A stretch of 64,000 nucleotides of DNA from Negativicutes bacterium (lineage in GTDB: Bacteria; Bacillota_C; Negativicutes; Sporomusales_B; JARLHX01), in NCBI GenBank assembly GCA_031292015.1, contig JARLHY010000005.1, forward strand, positions 56,477 to 120,476, given 5' to 3'. The position numbers and the translations under genes were made by a program. Shown here one piece after another: positions 42,515 to 50,437 of this stretch. The first letter of the stretch is position 1. Each line of letters starts with the position of its first letter. A model generated the notes under the pieces. That model was not told the origin of the DNA. It saw only the letters and a list, made by a program, of their open reading frames with translations, and did not search any database.

Positions 42515-43546
42515 ATGGTTAAACTCACAACTTTTGCAAAACATGGCGGCTGTGCGGGAAAAATCGGGCCGGCAGTTTTGTCCCGCGTGTTGCGCCAATT
42601 ACCTAAACAAATCAATGCTAAATTATTAGTCGGGCCTGAAACATCAGATGATGCCGGTATCTACCAGTTAGATGATGATACGGCACTCGTCCAGACAGTC
42701 GACTTTTTCAGTCCGGTTGTCGATGATCCTTATACTTTTGGCCAGATTGCCGCAGCCAACAGCCTAAGCGATATCTACGCCATGGGCGGCACGCCGTTGA
42801 CGGCGCTTAATATCGTTGGCTTTCCTATTTGTTCCCTGGGACCGGATGTGCTTGCAGATATTCTCCGGGGCGGCCATGACAAGGTAGCTGAGGCGGGAGC
42901 GGTGATCGCCGGTGGTCATACTGTCGATAATCCCGAGCCAAAGTATGGCCTCAGTGTCACAGGAATCGTTCATCCCGCCAGAGTTTGGACTAACGCCGGC
43001 GCCAAGCCGGGAGACCTTCTCATTCTGACCAAGGCATTAGGTACCGGAATTCTCGCGACTGCTGCCAAGGCCGAAATATTCCCGGTCGGCGTAGCGGCCG
43101 CCATCCAAAGCATGGTTATGCTAAACCGGGTTGCCTCCGATGCGGCCAGTACTTTTACCATCAATGCTTGCACTGACATCACCGGGTTTGGCCTGCTCGG
43201 GCACAGCCATGAACTGGCAAAAGCCAGCGGTGTTCAGATGGAGCTATACAGCCATTCACTTCCGTTTCTGCCGGAGGCAGCCGATGCCGCCGCTATGGGG
43301 CTGGTCCCCGCCGGCGCATATGCCAACCGCGATTATCTGACCCAAGTGACGTTTGATGACGGTGTGCCCGAAAATATCCGGGACCTGTGTTATGACCCGC
43401 AAACATCCGGCGGACTGCTCTTTAGCGTACCGGGTTCAGAGGCTGAATCACTAGTGGAAGAGCTAAGAAACCAGGGAGTTGTCCAAGCCACCATTATCGG
43501 CCGGATTATAGCTTCGGGGAAAGGCGATATTCATATTCGCAGTTAA
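42515..43546 (+). CDS. selD: Selenide, water dikinase (selenophosphate synthetase)
   Basis: A 343-aa enzyme that makes selenophosphate from selenide and ATP, the selenium donor for selenocysteine, selenouridine and selenium cofactors. The catalytic Cys13 and Lys16 (GGCAGKI) match Cys17 and Lys20 of the E. coli enzyme; the position is a normal TGT Cys codon, not UGA. The ATP/metal segments TSDDAGIY, VDFFSPVVDD and AGGHTVDNPEPKYG are present. I take the ATG at 42515 (AGGGAG 5 bases before it) over a TTG at 42482. It diverges from the ModA-like operon. A selenoprotein gene at 62254-62859 shows one use. Confidence 0.96.
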   Translation: MVKLTTFAKHGGCAGKIGPAVLSRVLRQLPKQINAKLLVGPETSDDAGIYQLDDDTALVQTVDFFSPVVDDPYTFGQIAAANSLSDIYAMGGTPLTALNIVGFPICSLGPDVLADILRGGHDKVAEAGAVIAGGHTVDNPEPKYGLSVTGIVHPARVWTNAGAKPGDLLILTKALGTGILATAAKAEIFPVGVAAAIQSMVMLNRVASDAASTFTINACTDITGFGLLGHSHELAKASGVQMELYSHSLPFLPEAADAAAMGLVPAGAYANRDYLTQVTFDDGVPENIRDLCYDPQTSGGLLFSVPGSEAESLVEELRNQGVVQATIIGRIIASGKGDIHIRS

Positions 43547-43572
43547 AGCGGAAGGTGGGGCCACGTAACAAA

Positions 43573-43606
43573 AGATCTTAGCCGAATGTACTTTCGACTA
43601 AGATCT
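43573..43606. terminator. Hairpin between selD and tRNA-Glu, probably bidirectional
   Basis: AGATCTTAG and CTAAGATCT are perfect 9-bp arms. TTTTG follows on the minus strand (for the tRNA gene) and TCCCTT on the plus strand (for selD). Confidence 0.65.
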
Positions 43607-43622
43607 CCCTTGCCAGAATGTA

Positions 43623-43697
43623 TGGTAGCCCTAAGGGGAATTGAACCCCTGTCTCCGCCTTGAGAGGGCAGCGTCTTAACCTCTTGACCATAGGGCC
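43623..43697 (-). tRNA. tRNA-Glu (CTC)
   Basis: The 75-base sequence folds as a cloverleaf with a 7-bp acceptor (GGCCCTA with TAGGGCT), a T arm around GGTTCAATTCC and an encoded CCA. The anticodon loop CTCTCAA gives anticodon CTC, reading GAG. The gene lies on the same strand as gltX, about 107 bases past its stop, with its own promoter (43760-43788). Confidence 0.93.
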
Positions 43698-43759
43698 ACG
43701 ATATAAATGGAAGTTCCAGAGTAAACCTTATTACTACCTTGTCTGGAAGTCCCTTATTT

Positions 43760-43788
43760 ATAGTAACTCGTCTAATGGAAAATCGCAA
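43760..43788 (-). promoter_or_regulatory. Promoter of tRNA-Glu
   Basis: On the minus strand TTGCGA (43788-43783), a 17-base spacer and TACTAT (43765-43760), about 63 bases upstream of the mature tRNA 5' end. Confidence 0.55.
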
Positions 43789-43804
43789 GAGTTACGTATA
43801 AATA

Positions 43805-45277
43805 TTATATTTGTATCGTGAAGATATAATTTATAGCTTGGCTCATTCTCGCCAGGCAGCGGTCTTTGCCTAAAAGCGCCATGACATCAAACAAGCCAGG
43901 GCTCTCCATGCGCCCGGTCAGAGCGAGCCGGGTGGGGTGAATGAGCTCACCACTTTTGATGGATAAATCCTCGATCAGTTGCCGGTAAGCGGCCTCTGTA
44001 TGTTGGACATCGAAACACTCAATCCGCTCCAGACAATCCCGGCCCTGGCGCAAAAGATCCGCTGCATCCTGTCTCGAAAAGTATTTACGCTGGCCTTTTT
44101 CGTCATACTCCGTTACATCCTTGAAAAAATACTCCATCGCTTCGGTCAGCTCGACAAGTGTCTTGACCCGATTGCGCACTACATCAATTATGCTTTTGAC
44201 TGAATTATACTCTTCTACAGCCTGTATTTCCGTTATCAGATTCTTACGCAACAAGAAAGGAATTGTCTGCCCGGTTACATCGTCCAGACTCATGCTGTTT
44301 AAATAGTGGCCGTTAATCCAAGCCAGTTTTTTGGTATCATAAATTGCAGCTTTTTTGGATACCTTGCTGATCTCGAATTGTTCTACCGTTTCCGCAGGCG
44401 TGATCAGCTCCTGGTCAGTACCTGGCGACCATCCCAGGAATGTCAGATAATTCACGATTGCCGGGGCGAGAAACCCTTGTTCGCGGAATTCTTCTATTGA
44501 TGTTGCCCCATGGCGCTTACTGAGTTTGCTGCGATCAGGGGCCAGTATCATCGGCACATGAGCAAATTGGACGGTATTATAGCCCAGTGCCTGATATAGT
44601 AGTACCTGCTTCGGCGTGTTTGAGAGATGTTCTTCCGCCCGGATGACGTGACTAATATTCATTGCGTGGTCGTCAACGACACAGGCGAAATTATAGGCGG
44701 GTATTCCGTTTGATTTTACGATGATCAGGTCATCCAACTGGTCCAGTTCAAAGTTCACTTTCCCATGAATTAAATCGGTTACTGTGATCTGTCCGCTGTC
44801 GGGAATCCTCAGCCGAATAACGGCTTCCTCGCCAGCTTCTATTCGTTTTAGGGCCTCCGTTTGAGGAATGTTGCGACACTTGCCATTGTAGCGGAACGCC
44901 TGGCCCGTTTGCCGCTGAAGTTCCCGTGTCTGGGCCAACTCGCCGGAGGTGCAAAAGCAATAGTAAGCTTTTCCTTCTGTGACCAGCCGCTGAGCTTCCT
45001 TTTGATACAATTCCAGCCGCTGGGATTGATAGTAGGGACCACACGGGCCACCAACTTCCGGTCCCTCATCCCAGTCTAGCCCCAGCCATTTCATACTCGC
45101 CAGAATTTGCGACACAGAGTCTTCCTTCAACCGCTCGGTATCGGTATCTTCAATCCGTAAAATAAACTGCCCGCCCTGCTTGCGGGTAAAAAACCAATTA
45201 AACAAAGCGGTTCTTGCTCCGCCGACATGCAAATAACCTGTGGGACTCGGGGCAAATCTTACTCTGACATGATTCAA
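43805..45277 (-). CDS. gltX: Glutamyl-tRNA synthetase
   Basis: A 490-aa class I synthetase charging tRNA-Glu (and, in bacteria without GlnRS, also tRNA-Gln before amidation). The HIGH-type motif is PSPTGYLHVGG at about 10-20 and the KMSKS-type motif KLSKRHG at about 252-258. The C-terminal anticodon-binding part is complete. The start is a TTG at 45277 with GGAGG 9 bases before it. No T-box is seen in the upstream region. A tRNA-Glu gene lies just downstream. Confidence 0.97.
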   Translation of the reverse strand: MNHVRVRFAPSPTGYLHVGGARTALFNWFFTRKQGGQFILRIEDTDTERLKEDSVSQILASMKWLGLDWDEGPEVGGPCGPYYQSQRLELYQKEAQRLVTEGKAYYCFCTSGELAQTRELQRQTGQAFRYNGKCRNIPQTEALKRIEAGEEAVIRLRIPDSGQITVTDLIHGKVNFELDQLDDLIIVKSNGIPAYNFACVVDDHAMNISHVIRAEEHLSNTPKQVLLYQALGYNTVQFAHVPMILAPDRSKLSKRHGATSIEEFREQGFLAPAIVNYLTFLGWSPGTDQELITPAETVEQFEISKVSKKAAIYDTKKLAWINGHYLNSMSLDDVTGQTIPFLLRKNLITEIQAVEEYNSVKSIIDVVRNRVKTLVELTEAMEYFFKDVTEYDEKGQRKYFSRQDAADLLRQGRDCLERIECFDVQHTEAAYRQLIEDLSIKSGELIHPTRLALTGRMESPGLFDVMALLGKDRCLARMSQAINYIFTIQI

Positions 45278-45509
45278 AACCTGGTACCTCCTACCTTGGT
45301 ATGCAAGGTTTATTATACCACATTGATCAGCAAATGGATCACCAAGCGGAAGCCCGGGGAACCTGCGGGTGGCCCTCCAAACCCTTGAATCCTTACCTTG
45401 AGCTCAACCAAGTGCTGTCCTTCCATCTCGTTTGCTTGCCGCACCTTTGGGGCTCTGCGGCACATTGGCAAACCACAAACTGTAAAATTGCCAGTGCTTT
45501 CACTCACAG

Positions 45510-45538
45510 TTGACAACATCTTATTCAATATATAAAAT
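45510..45538 (+). promoter_or_regulatory. Promoter of tRNA-Lys
   Basis: TTGACA (45510-45515), exactly 17 bases, then TAAAAT (45533-45538): a strong sigma-A-type promoter 29 bases upstream of the tRNA. Confidence 0.8.
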
Positions 45539-45567
45539 ATATAACTGTGAACAATAAAATTTATAGC

Positions 45568-45643
<76 letters not shown>

Positions 45644-45655
45644 AAAAATTTAAGG

Positions 45656-45682
45656 CTTAGCGATAACGCTAGGTCTTTATTT
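45656..45682 (+). terminator. Intrinsic terminator of tRNA-Lys
   Basis: CTTAGCG-ATAA-CGCTAGG is followed by TCTTTATTT on the plus strand, 12 bases past the CCA. Confidence 0.7.
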
Positions 45683-45769
45683 ATATAGCAAACCGCCATT
45701 ACCCAACCCCGGAGTCTCCGGAAGTCAATTGTCTCACTCTAATTGGGAGCGGGATAGCGGCACAAACAG

Positions 45770-45801
45770 AAAAACGGCCTCCAGGCAAATGCCTGGAGGC
45801 C
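45770..45801 (-). terminator. Intrinsic terminator of tRNA-Gly
   Basis: GGCCTCCAGGC-N4-GCCTGGAGGCC is a perfect 11-bp stem followed by GTTTTT on the minus strand. The stem is identical to that at 38601-38633. Confidence 0.85.
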
Positions 45802-45811
45802 TTGAACAATC

Positions 45812-45886
45812 TGGAGCGGGCAAAGGGATTCGAACCCTCGACCCACGGCTTGGGAAGCCGGTACTCTACCACTGAGCTACGCCCGC
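45812..45886 (-). tRNA. tRNA-Gly (CCC)
   Basis: The 75-base cloverleaf starts GCGGGCG and ends CGCTCCA, with D-arm GTAGCTCAGTGGTAGAG, anticodon loop TTCCCAA (anticodon CCC, reading GGG) and T-arm GGTTCGAATCC. CCA is encoded. It is the only gene between its terminator and the TSUP gene. Confidence 0.95.
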
Positions 45887-46132
45887 ATATGTTAGGAACA
45901 ATAAGGGTCGTGGTATCTACGCCTCTTACTATTAAGTCCATTAGCGCTCTTTTCGAGCAGCTATTGGTGTTCCAACGCTATGTAGTATACCATAAGAGGT
46001 CAGCGAAATCAAGGGCTGGTGACAATTACCTGCCTGTGTCCCGCTGTGAAACGGCGGCCCATCGTTCTGGGTTGTGGACATTTCGAGGCAGCGAAGCCGC
46101 CTGGCGGGTCCGGCCGCTTCCCCGCTCCTCTG

Positions 46133-46876
46133 CTACGCGTGTTTCAATAAGGCTGACGCTATGATCGCCAGGCTGCTGACAAAGACCATCACCAGGGATG
46201 CTTTTCGGAAGGTCTCGCCGTCGATACGGTGAAAGTACCTTTCGCCCAGGACAAAGCCTATGTACAGGGCCGGAATGGAGGCCAGGGTATGGAGCCAGAG
46301 GTCTCCTATGATCAGCGTTCCGGCGAAATAGGAGATGAGGATCGACGCGATGTTGATGAGGAGAAAATAACGGGTCAGGTTGGCGCGGAAGACTGTTTTG
46401 TTTTCCTCGGCCTTGGCGTTCAGGTAGTACAACACCACCGGCGGGCCGTTGATGCTTGTGGTGGTGGCCAGAAAGCCGCTTATCGATCCGACGATGGCCT
46501 CGGTGAATTTATGGTGTTTTACCGCGACGGTGCAGTTCTTCCACATGGCGGCGGTGGCTGCGAGCAGCACGATCCCCATGAAAATCTTCAGTCCGTCGCC
46601 GCTGATCAAGGTCATGACATACGCTCCGGGTATCGCCCCAAGAACACTTGCCGTGATCAGCAGCGCTATCGCCTTGAAGCTTCCCTCGCCCATTGTGGCG
46701 CGAATGAGAAAGAGTCTGATGATAAGGCCTGTAAGCATGACGATCATAACCGTTTCTTTGGCGCCCAAAACCAGCGCCAAAAGCGGTGCGGTGATAATGG
46801 CGTAGCCGAAACCTGTGACCGTCTGCAGAAAGCTGGATAATACAAGCACAAAGAAAATATATAGTTCTATAAGCAT
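46133..46876 (-). CDS. TSUP-family membrane exporter (TauE/SafE-like)
   Basis: A 247-aa membrane protein with about seven to eight hydrophobic segments and the repeated TSUP pattern (SSFLQTVTGFGYAIITAPLL in the first half, ATTTSINGPPVVLYYL in the second). TSUP proteins move sulfite, sulfoacetate or other organosulfur anions and sometimes other anions; the substrate here is unknown. GAGAGG lies 10 bases before the ATG. It stands alone on the minus strand after the hemerythrin terminator. Confidence 0.9.
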   Translation of the reverse strand: MLIELYIFFVLVLSSFLQTVTGFGYAIITAPLLALVLGAKETVMIVMLTGLIIRLFLIRATMGEGSFKAIALLITASVLGAIPGAYVMTLISGDGLKIFMGIVLLAATAAMWKNCTVAVKHHKFTEAIVGSISGFLATTTSINGPPVVLYYLNAKAEENKTVFRANLTRYFLLINIASILISYFAGTLIIGDLWLHTLASIPALYIGFVLGERYFHRIDGETFRKASLVMVFVSSLAIIASALLKHA

Positions 46877-46945
46877 CGCGTCTAACCTCTCGCCAATATT
46901 GCCGCCGGGAAACCCGGCCTTTGGGGGTCCGTTCGTACAAAATAA

Positions 46946-46969
46946 AAAAGCCTCAGCATCGGCTAAGGC
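46946..46969 (-). terminator. Intrinsic terminator of the hemerythrin gene
   Basis: GCCTTAGC-CGAT-GCTGAGGC is followed on the minus strand by TTTTTTATTTTG, just past the stop at 46981. Confidence 0.85.
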
Positions 46970-46980
46970 AACGCTTCCGT

Positions 46981-47376
46981 TTAAGCGGTAATGAGTTTAT
47001 CCTCTTTCAGGATATGGGTCAGCAACCAATCACAGACGAAAAACAATATTTCGTTCAGGTATTTGTTTTGGTCGTTGTCAAGCTGCGCATAATCGATGGA
47101 CTCCATCTTCTCGACAAAATCCTGATGAGATACTTTTTGGGTGAAGAGTTTTTTATGGCCGATTTCCATCATATAGGCTTCTTCGGCCTGGAAGTGACAA
47201 ACCGTATACTCTTTCAGTTCGTCGATGATGGCGACAAGGCCGTCGTATTTATCGACAATCAGTTGATCGCTGATCAAAGCCTGGATACGGTTGACTATTT
47301 CAAACAGCTCCTTGTGCTGTTCGTCAATCTCCGGCACGCCGATACCATATTCGTCTTTCCAGGTTACCATTGGCAT
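46981..47376 (-). CDS. Bacteriohemerythrin with one His ligand replaced
   Basis: A 131-aa four-helix protein. Six of the seven usual di-iron ligands fit: His21 (DEQH), His61 and Glu65 (HFQAE), His84 (HQDF), His121 and Asp126 (HILKED). The other His of the HxxxH pair is Gln80 here. In anaerobes these proteins bind or sense oxygen; the change may alter iron binding or make a sensor. The ATG at 47376 follows GGGGGGG. A sensor kinase gene lies upstream on the same strand, but a terminator at 47497-47513 separates them. Confidence 0.9.
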   Translation of the reverse strand: MPMVTWKDEYGIGVPEIDEQHKELFEIVNRIQALISDQLIVDKYDGLVAIIDELKEYTVCHFQAEEAYMMEIGHKKLFTQKVSHQDFVEKMESIDYAQLDNDQNKYLNEILFFVCDWLLTHILKEDKLITA

Positions 47377-47490
47377 GTTAAAATCCCCCCCACTTTGATA
47401 TATCTCATCATTTCGCGATAAAGCCGGCATCTCCTGCACCAAAGTTCGCCCATAAAAAGGATCGGGGCTTCAGGAAAATACGGGCCAATA

Positions 47491-47513
47491 AAAAAAGGCA
47501 GCCGATGGCTGCC
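47491..47513 (-). terminator. Intrinsic terminator of the first sensor kinase gene
   Basis: GGCAGCC-ATC-GGCTGCC is followed on the minus strand by eight T, 44 bases past the stop at 47557. Confidence 0.9.
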
Positions 47514-47556
47514 CTTCTTTTCAGCGCTACTGCCTCGCGGCCGGCGGCTATGCCGC

Positions 47557-48630
47557 TTACACCGCGTTGAAGCTTATGAAGAAGGTCGTTCCTTCCGGAC
47601 CGGTATCGATCTCGATGTTGGCGCTATGCCGTTCGGCAACCTTGAAACAGGCCGGCAAACCCAAGCCGGTCCCCTTTTCCTTGGTTGTCACAAATGGAGA
47701 TCCCAGCTGGTTCAGCACCTCTTGTGGTATGCCGCCCCCGGAATCCTTGATCTCCAGGATAACTTTATCCTCTTCCTGACAGGTCTTGATGGTTACGCTG
47801 CCCCGGCCTTTGATGGCGTCAAAGCCGTTGTGGACCAGATTCAGCACAAGCTGGCGAATGTCTTTTTCGTCCAGCATAACCAGACCGATGCCGCCCAGTT
47901 CCAGCTTCAGGTCAAGCCCTCTTTCCAGGGCGTTGGCTTCAAGGAGTGGGTACATTTTGGTCAAAACGGCGTTCAGGCTGCCTCTGGCCAGATCCACCGT
48001 CTTGTTTTTAGCCAGGGAAAGAAAATCCACCAGCATATCGTTGGCCCGGTCAAGCTCGGAGACCATAATGTCAAATTCTTCAACATAAGTGGAGAACTCC
48101 GGTTTCCGGCTGTAGTACTGCAAAAAGCCCCGAATGGTCGTCATCGGGTTTCTGATCTCGTGGCCGATGCTGGCGGCCATCTCTCCGATCACGTTCAGCC
48201 GCTCCAGCTTCCGCAGCTCATCGCCGAGGCGGACCACGGCGGCAATATCCTCAACGATCACGACTCCGCCCAGGACATTCTCTTTATGACCTAAGAGAGG
48301 AAAGGTGCTTACCAGCCAGTCTCCCCCATGAGCTTTCCGGTGGGTCCCGTATACCTCTTTCCCTTCGATGGCGCTCAGGATCAGCGGTTCTCCGTAGTCG
48401 GATCCCAGTATATCCGTAATGACCGAGGCATGTTTCCCGATGATGACTTCCTCTGAAAGGCTGGGCAAAAACTGTTGATATCTCTTATTAACATAAAGAA
48501 TATTACAATTGCAGTCAACGATTAGTATACCTACCGGGATTTTTTCGATCAGGTGGAAAAAAAACAACTCGAACTGTCTGGCTGGCGACTTGATGCGCTG
48601 AATATACTTTCGAAGCGGGTCCGGCATCAT
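47557..48630 (-). CDS. Orphan sensor histidine kinase (PAS, cytoplasmic)
   Basis: A 357-aa kinase without membrane segments. A PAS domain at about 25-135 (GILIVDCNCNILYVNKRYQ) is followed by HisKA (phospho-His in SIGHEIRNPMTT) and a HATPase (LNLVHNGFDAI, DSGGGIPQE, GTGLGLPACF). AGAAGG lies 4 bases before the ATG. Its kinase core is clearly paralogous to the next gene upstream (shared LNVIGEMAASIGHEIRNP), so the pair arose by duplication. No response regulator is adjacent; a Spo0-type phosphorelay is the likely output. Confidence 0.93.
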   Translation of the reverse strand: MMPDPLRKYIQRIKSPARQFELFFFHLIEKIPVGILIVDCNCNILYVNKRYQQFLPSLSEEVIIGKHASVITDILGSDYGEPLILSAIEGKEVYGTHRKAHGGDWLVSTFPLLGHKENVLGGVVIVEDIAAVVRLGDELRKLERLNVIGEMAASIGHEIRNPMTTIRGFLQYYSRKPEFSTYVEEFDIMVSELDRANDMLVDFLSLAKNKTVDLARGSLNAVLTKMYPLLEANALERGLDLKLELGGIGLVMLDEKDIRQLVLNLVHNGFDAIKGRGSVTIKTCQEEDKVILEIKDSGGGIPQEVLNQLGSPFVTTKEKGTGLGLPACFKVAERHSANIEIDTGPEGTTFFISFNAV

Positions 48631-48821
48631 TGCACCTTCTTTTTAGCATATTCGGGTCTATATTACATTCTTCGACATTTTTTCTGTTTCCTTCCTGTAG
48701 CGGAATTTTTTTGATTTTTCCCACAATTTAAATTCGGTTAACGATTGCCTGTTGTCCTCGGCAACAAGTCACTCTTAGCGCCGGCGACTTGTTCGTGATC
48801 ATGCCCGGAACCAGCCCTGGA

Positions 48822-50243
48822 TCAATGGGGCGGTATACTTGGCGAGGCGGCCAGGGAGTCGGAGGGATTAAACTTGACGGAAAAAGTCGTCCCGCTGGAA
48901 TCGGTGTCTATCTCGATCCTGGCGTTGTGCCGCTCGGCGATCCGGTAGCAGACAGGCAAGCCCAGTCCTGTACCGGTTTCCTTGGTTGTCACGAAGGGCG
49001 TGCCCAGCTTTTCCAGGATGTCGTTGGGGATTCCGTGTCCCGTGTCCTGCACCGACAGAACAACCTGTCCGTCAATCAGATCGGTCTTGACGGTGACCGT
49101 CCCGCCGGGCGACGTCGCTTCCAACCCGTTGCGGACCAGGTTCAGCAGGATTTGAACGATTTCTTTCTTGTCCATGGCGATATCGGGAATATCACCCAGT
49201 TCCACTTTGATGTTGTGACCGGTGTACAGTGCGTCGACCTGCAGCAGCGGCACGATTCCGTTGATATTGTCGTTCAGGTTGCCGGCCTCCAGGGCGACCG
49301 CCTTGCGTTTGGACAGCGACAAGAATTCGGTGATGATAAAATTGGCCCGGTCGAGTTCCTCAATCATCATCGCGAACTGTTCCTTGTGCTCGACGTATTT
49401 GCCCTTCATGCCGAACATCTGCAGGTACCCCCTGACGGTGGTGAGGGGGTTGCGGATCTCATGGCCGATGCTGGCGGCCATTTCACCGATGACGTTAAGC
49501 CGGTCAAGACGCAGCATTTCATTCTCGGTTTGTTTTTGCAGGGTTGTGTCGCGGGTCACGACCAGGATGGTGGAAACGCTGCCGTCGTTTCCCGCTTCGG
49601 GAACGACGGTGTTGTAATAGTACCTGGTTCCGCCGGGCGACGGATGGACCGATTCGTACTCCATGCGCTGCCCGGTTTCGAAAACGGTCTTCATGAGGGC
49701 GGCAAAGGGTTCATCCATTTCGGACGGCTTGCCGGCGGCGCTTTCTTTTTCCATCGCCGAATTCACGTAGATCGGCCGCAGCTCCCGGTCGAATCTTGTG
49801 ATCCTGTCAGGCAGATTTTCCACCAAGGTCTGATATTTATGTTTTTGCTGGCTGAGCTCTTCGGTCAGTTCAACCAGTTGCCGCGTCCTGGCCTTTTCTT
49901 TGGCCCGAACGGAGTATAGCGTTTCACAGCAATAAACAAGGATGAAAGAAATCAGAAAAAAGGCGGCGTGAATGACCCATTCTATCGGAAGCAGGCTGGA
50001 AAGGCGCCCGAATCCCACCACCCAGGCAAAAACGACCACGATTGAGAAAACTATCGCCACCAGGCCGGAGGCAAGGCCACCGAAAAATGCGGCAACAAGT
50101 ACGGCCGGATAAAAAGTCACGTAAGGCAAAGTCCGGCCGAGCTGCGGCAAAAACGCCTCCCGCACCGCCAGAGAAACGATGACGAGAATAATCGCGACAA
50201 TATAGCCTGTCCAGCCTCGGTACGGTAACCTGAACCGACCCAT
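48822..50243 (-). CDS. Membrane sensor histidine kinase (KdpD-like DUF4118, PAS, kinase)
   Basis: A 473-aa kinase. Residues about 10-105 hold four hydrophobic segments of the DUF4118 type known from KdpD (LPYVTFYPAVLVAAFFGG). A short coiled coil, a PAS domain (about 135-240), HisKA (SIGHEIRNPLTTV) and a HATPase (LNLVRNGLEAT, DTGHGIPND, TGTGLGLPVC) follow. GGGAGG precedes the ATG. It is a paralogue of the soluble kinase at 47557, from which it differs mainly in the membrane domain. A perfect 8-bp hairpin (48763-48793) lies between the two genes. Confidence 0.94.
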   Translation of the reverse strand: MGRFRLPYRGWTGYIVAIILVIVSLAVREAFLPQLGRTLPYVTFYPAVLVAAFFGGLASGLVAIVFSIVVVFAWVVGFGRLSSLLPIEWVIHAAFFLISFILVYCCETLYSVRAKEKARTRQLVELTEELSQQKHKYQTLVENLPDRITRFDRELRPIYVNSAMEKESAAGKPSEMDEPFAALMKTVFETGQRMEYESVHPSPGGTRYYYNTVVPEAGNDGSVSTILVVTRDTTLQKQTENEMLRLDRLNVIGEMAASIGHEIRNPLTTVRGYLQMFGMKGKYVEHKEQFAMMIEELDRANFIITEFLSLSKRKAVALEAGNLNDNINGIVPLLQVDALYTGHNIKVELGDIPDIAMDKKEIVQILLNLVRNGLEATSPGGTVTVKTDLIDGQVVLSVQDTGHGIPNDILEKLGTPFVTTKETGTGLGLPVCYRIAERHNARIEIDTDSSGTTFSVKFNPSDSLAASPSIPPH

Positions 50244-50367
50244 ACGCCCGAATCCTCCCGTGGTCTTAGCTTACGTCGAAGGCTTGCTGTCTGTTCGCCA
50301 CGACACTAATAAGTTCGCTCTTATCCGGCGTTTTCCTTTATGGCTGTGCTGCGCGCTCCGCCGGCGT

Positions 50368-50408
50368 CCCGACCACGCGGCAGAAAAAACCCCGGCCGCG
50401 TGGTCGGG
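50368..50408 (-). terminator. Terminator of the PdxA2 operon with two competing hairpins
   Basis: The arms CCCGACCACGCGGC and GCCGCGTGGTCGGG are perfect over 14 bp. Within the same bases a shorter stem CCCCG-N10-CGGGG is followed directly by TTTTTT on the minus strand. The two folds exclude each other. Confidence 0.65.
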
Positions 50409-50437
50409 GAGCCGGCTCATTATAGACTTTTGTGAAA

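Noticed and set aside
42515..42560. SelD as a selenoprotein itself
   Set aside because: The catalytic position is TGT (Cys), not TGA.
45278..45567. T-box leader upstream of gltX
   Set aside because: No AGGGTGGNACCGCG-type antiterminator sequence is present on the minus strand, so ordinary promoter control is assumed.
48789..49919. 376-codon plus-strand frame opposite the membrane kinase
   Set aside because: Antisense to HisKA and HATPase motifs; no independent evidence.
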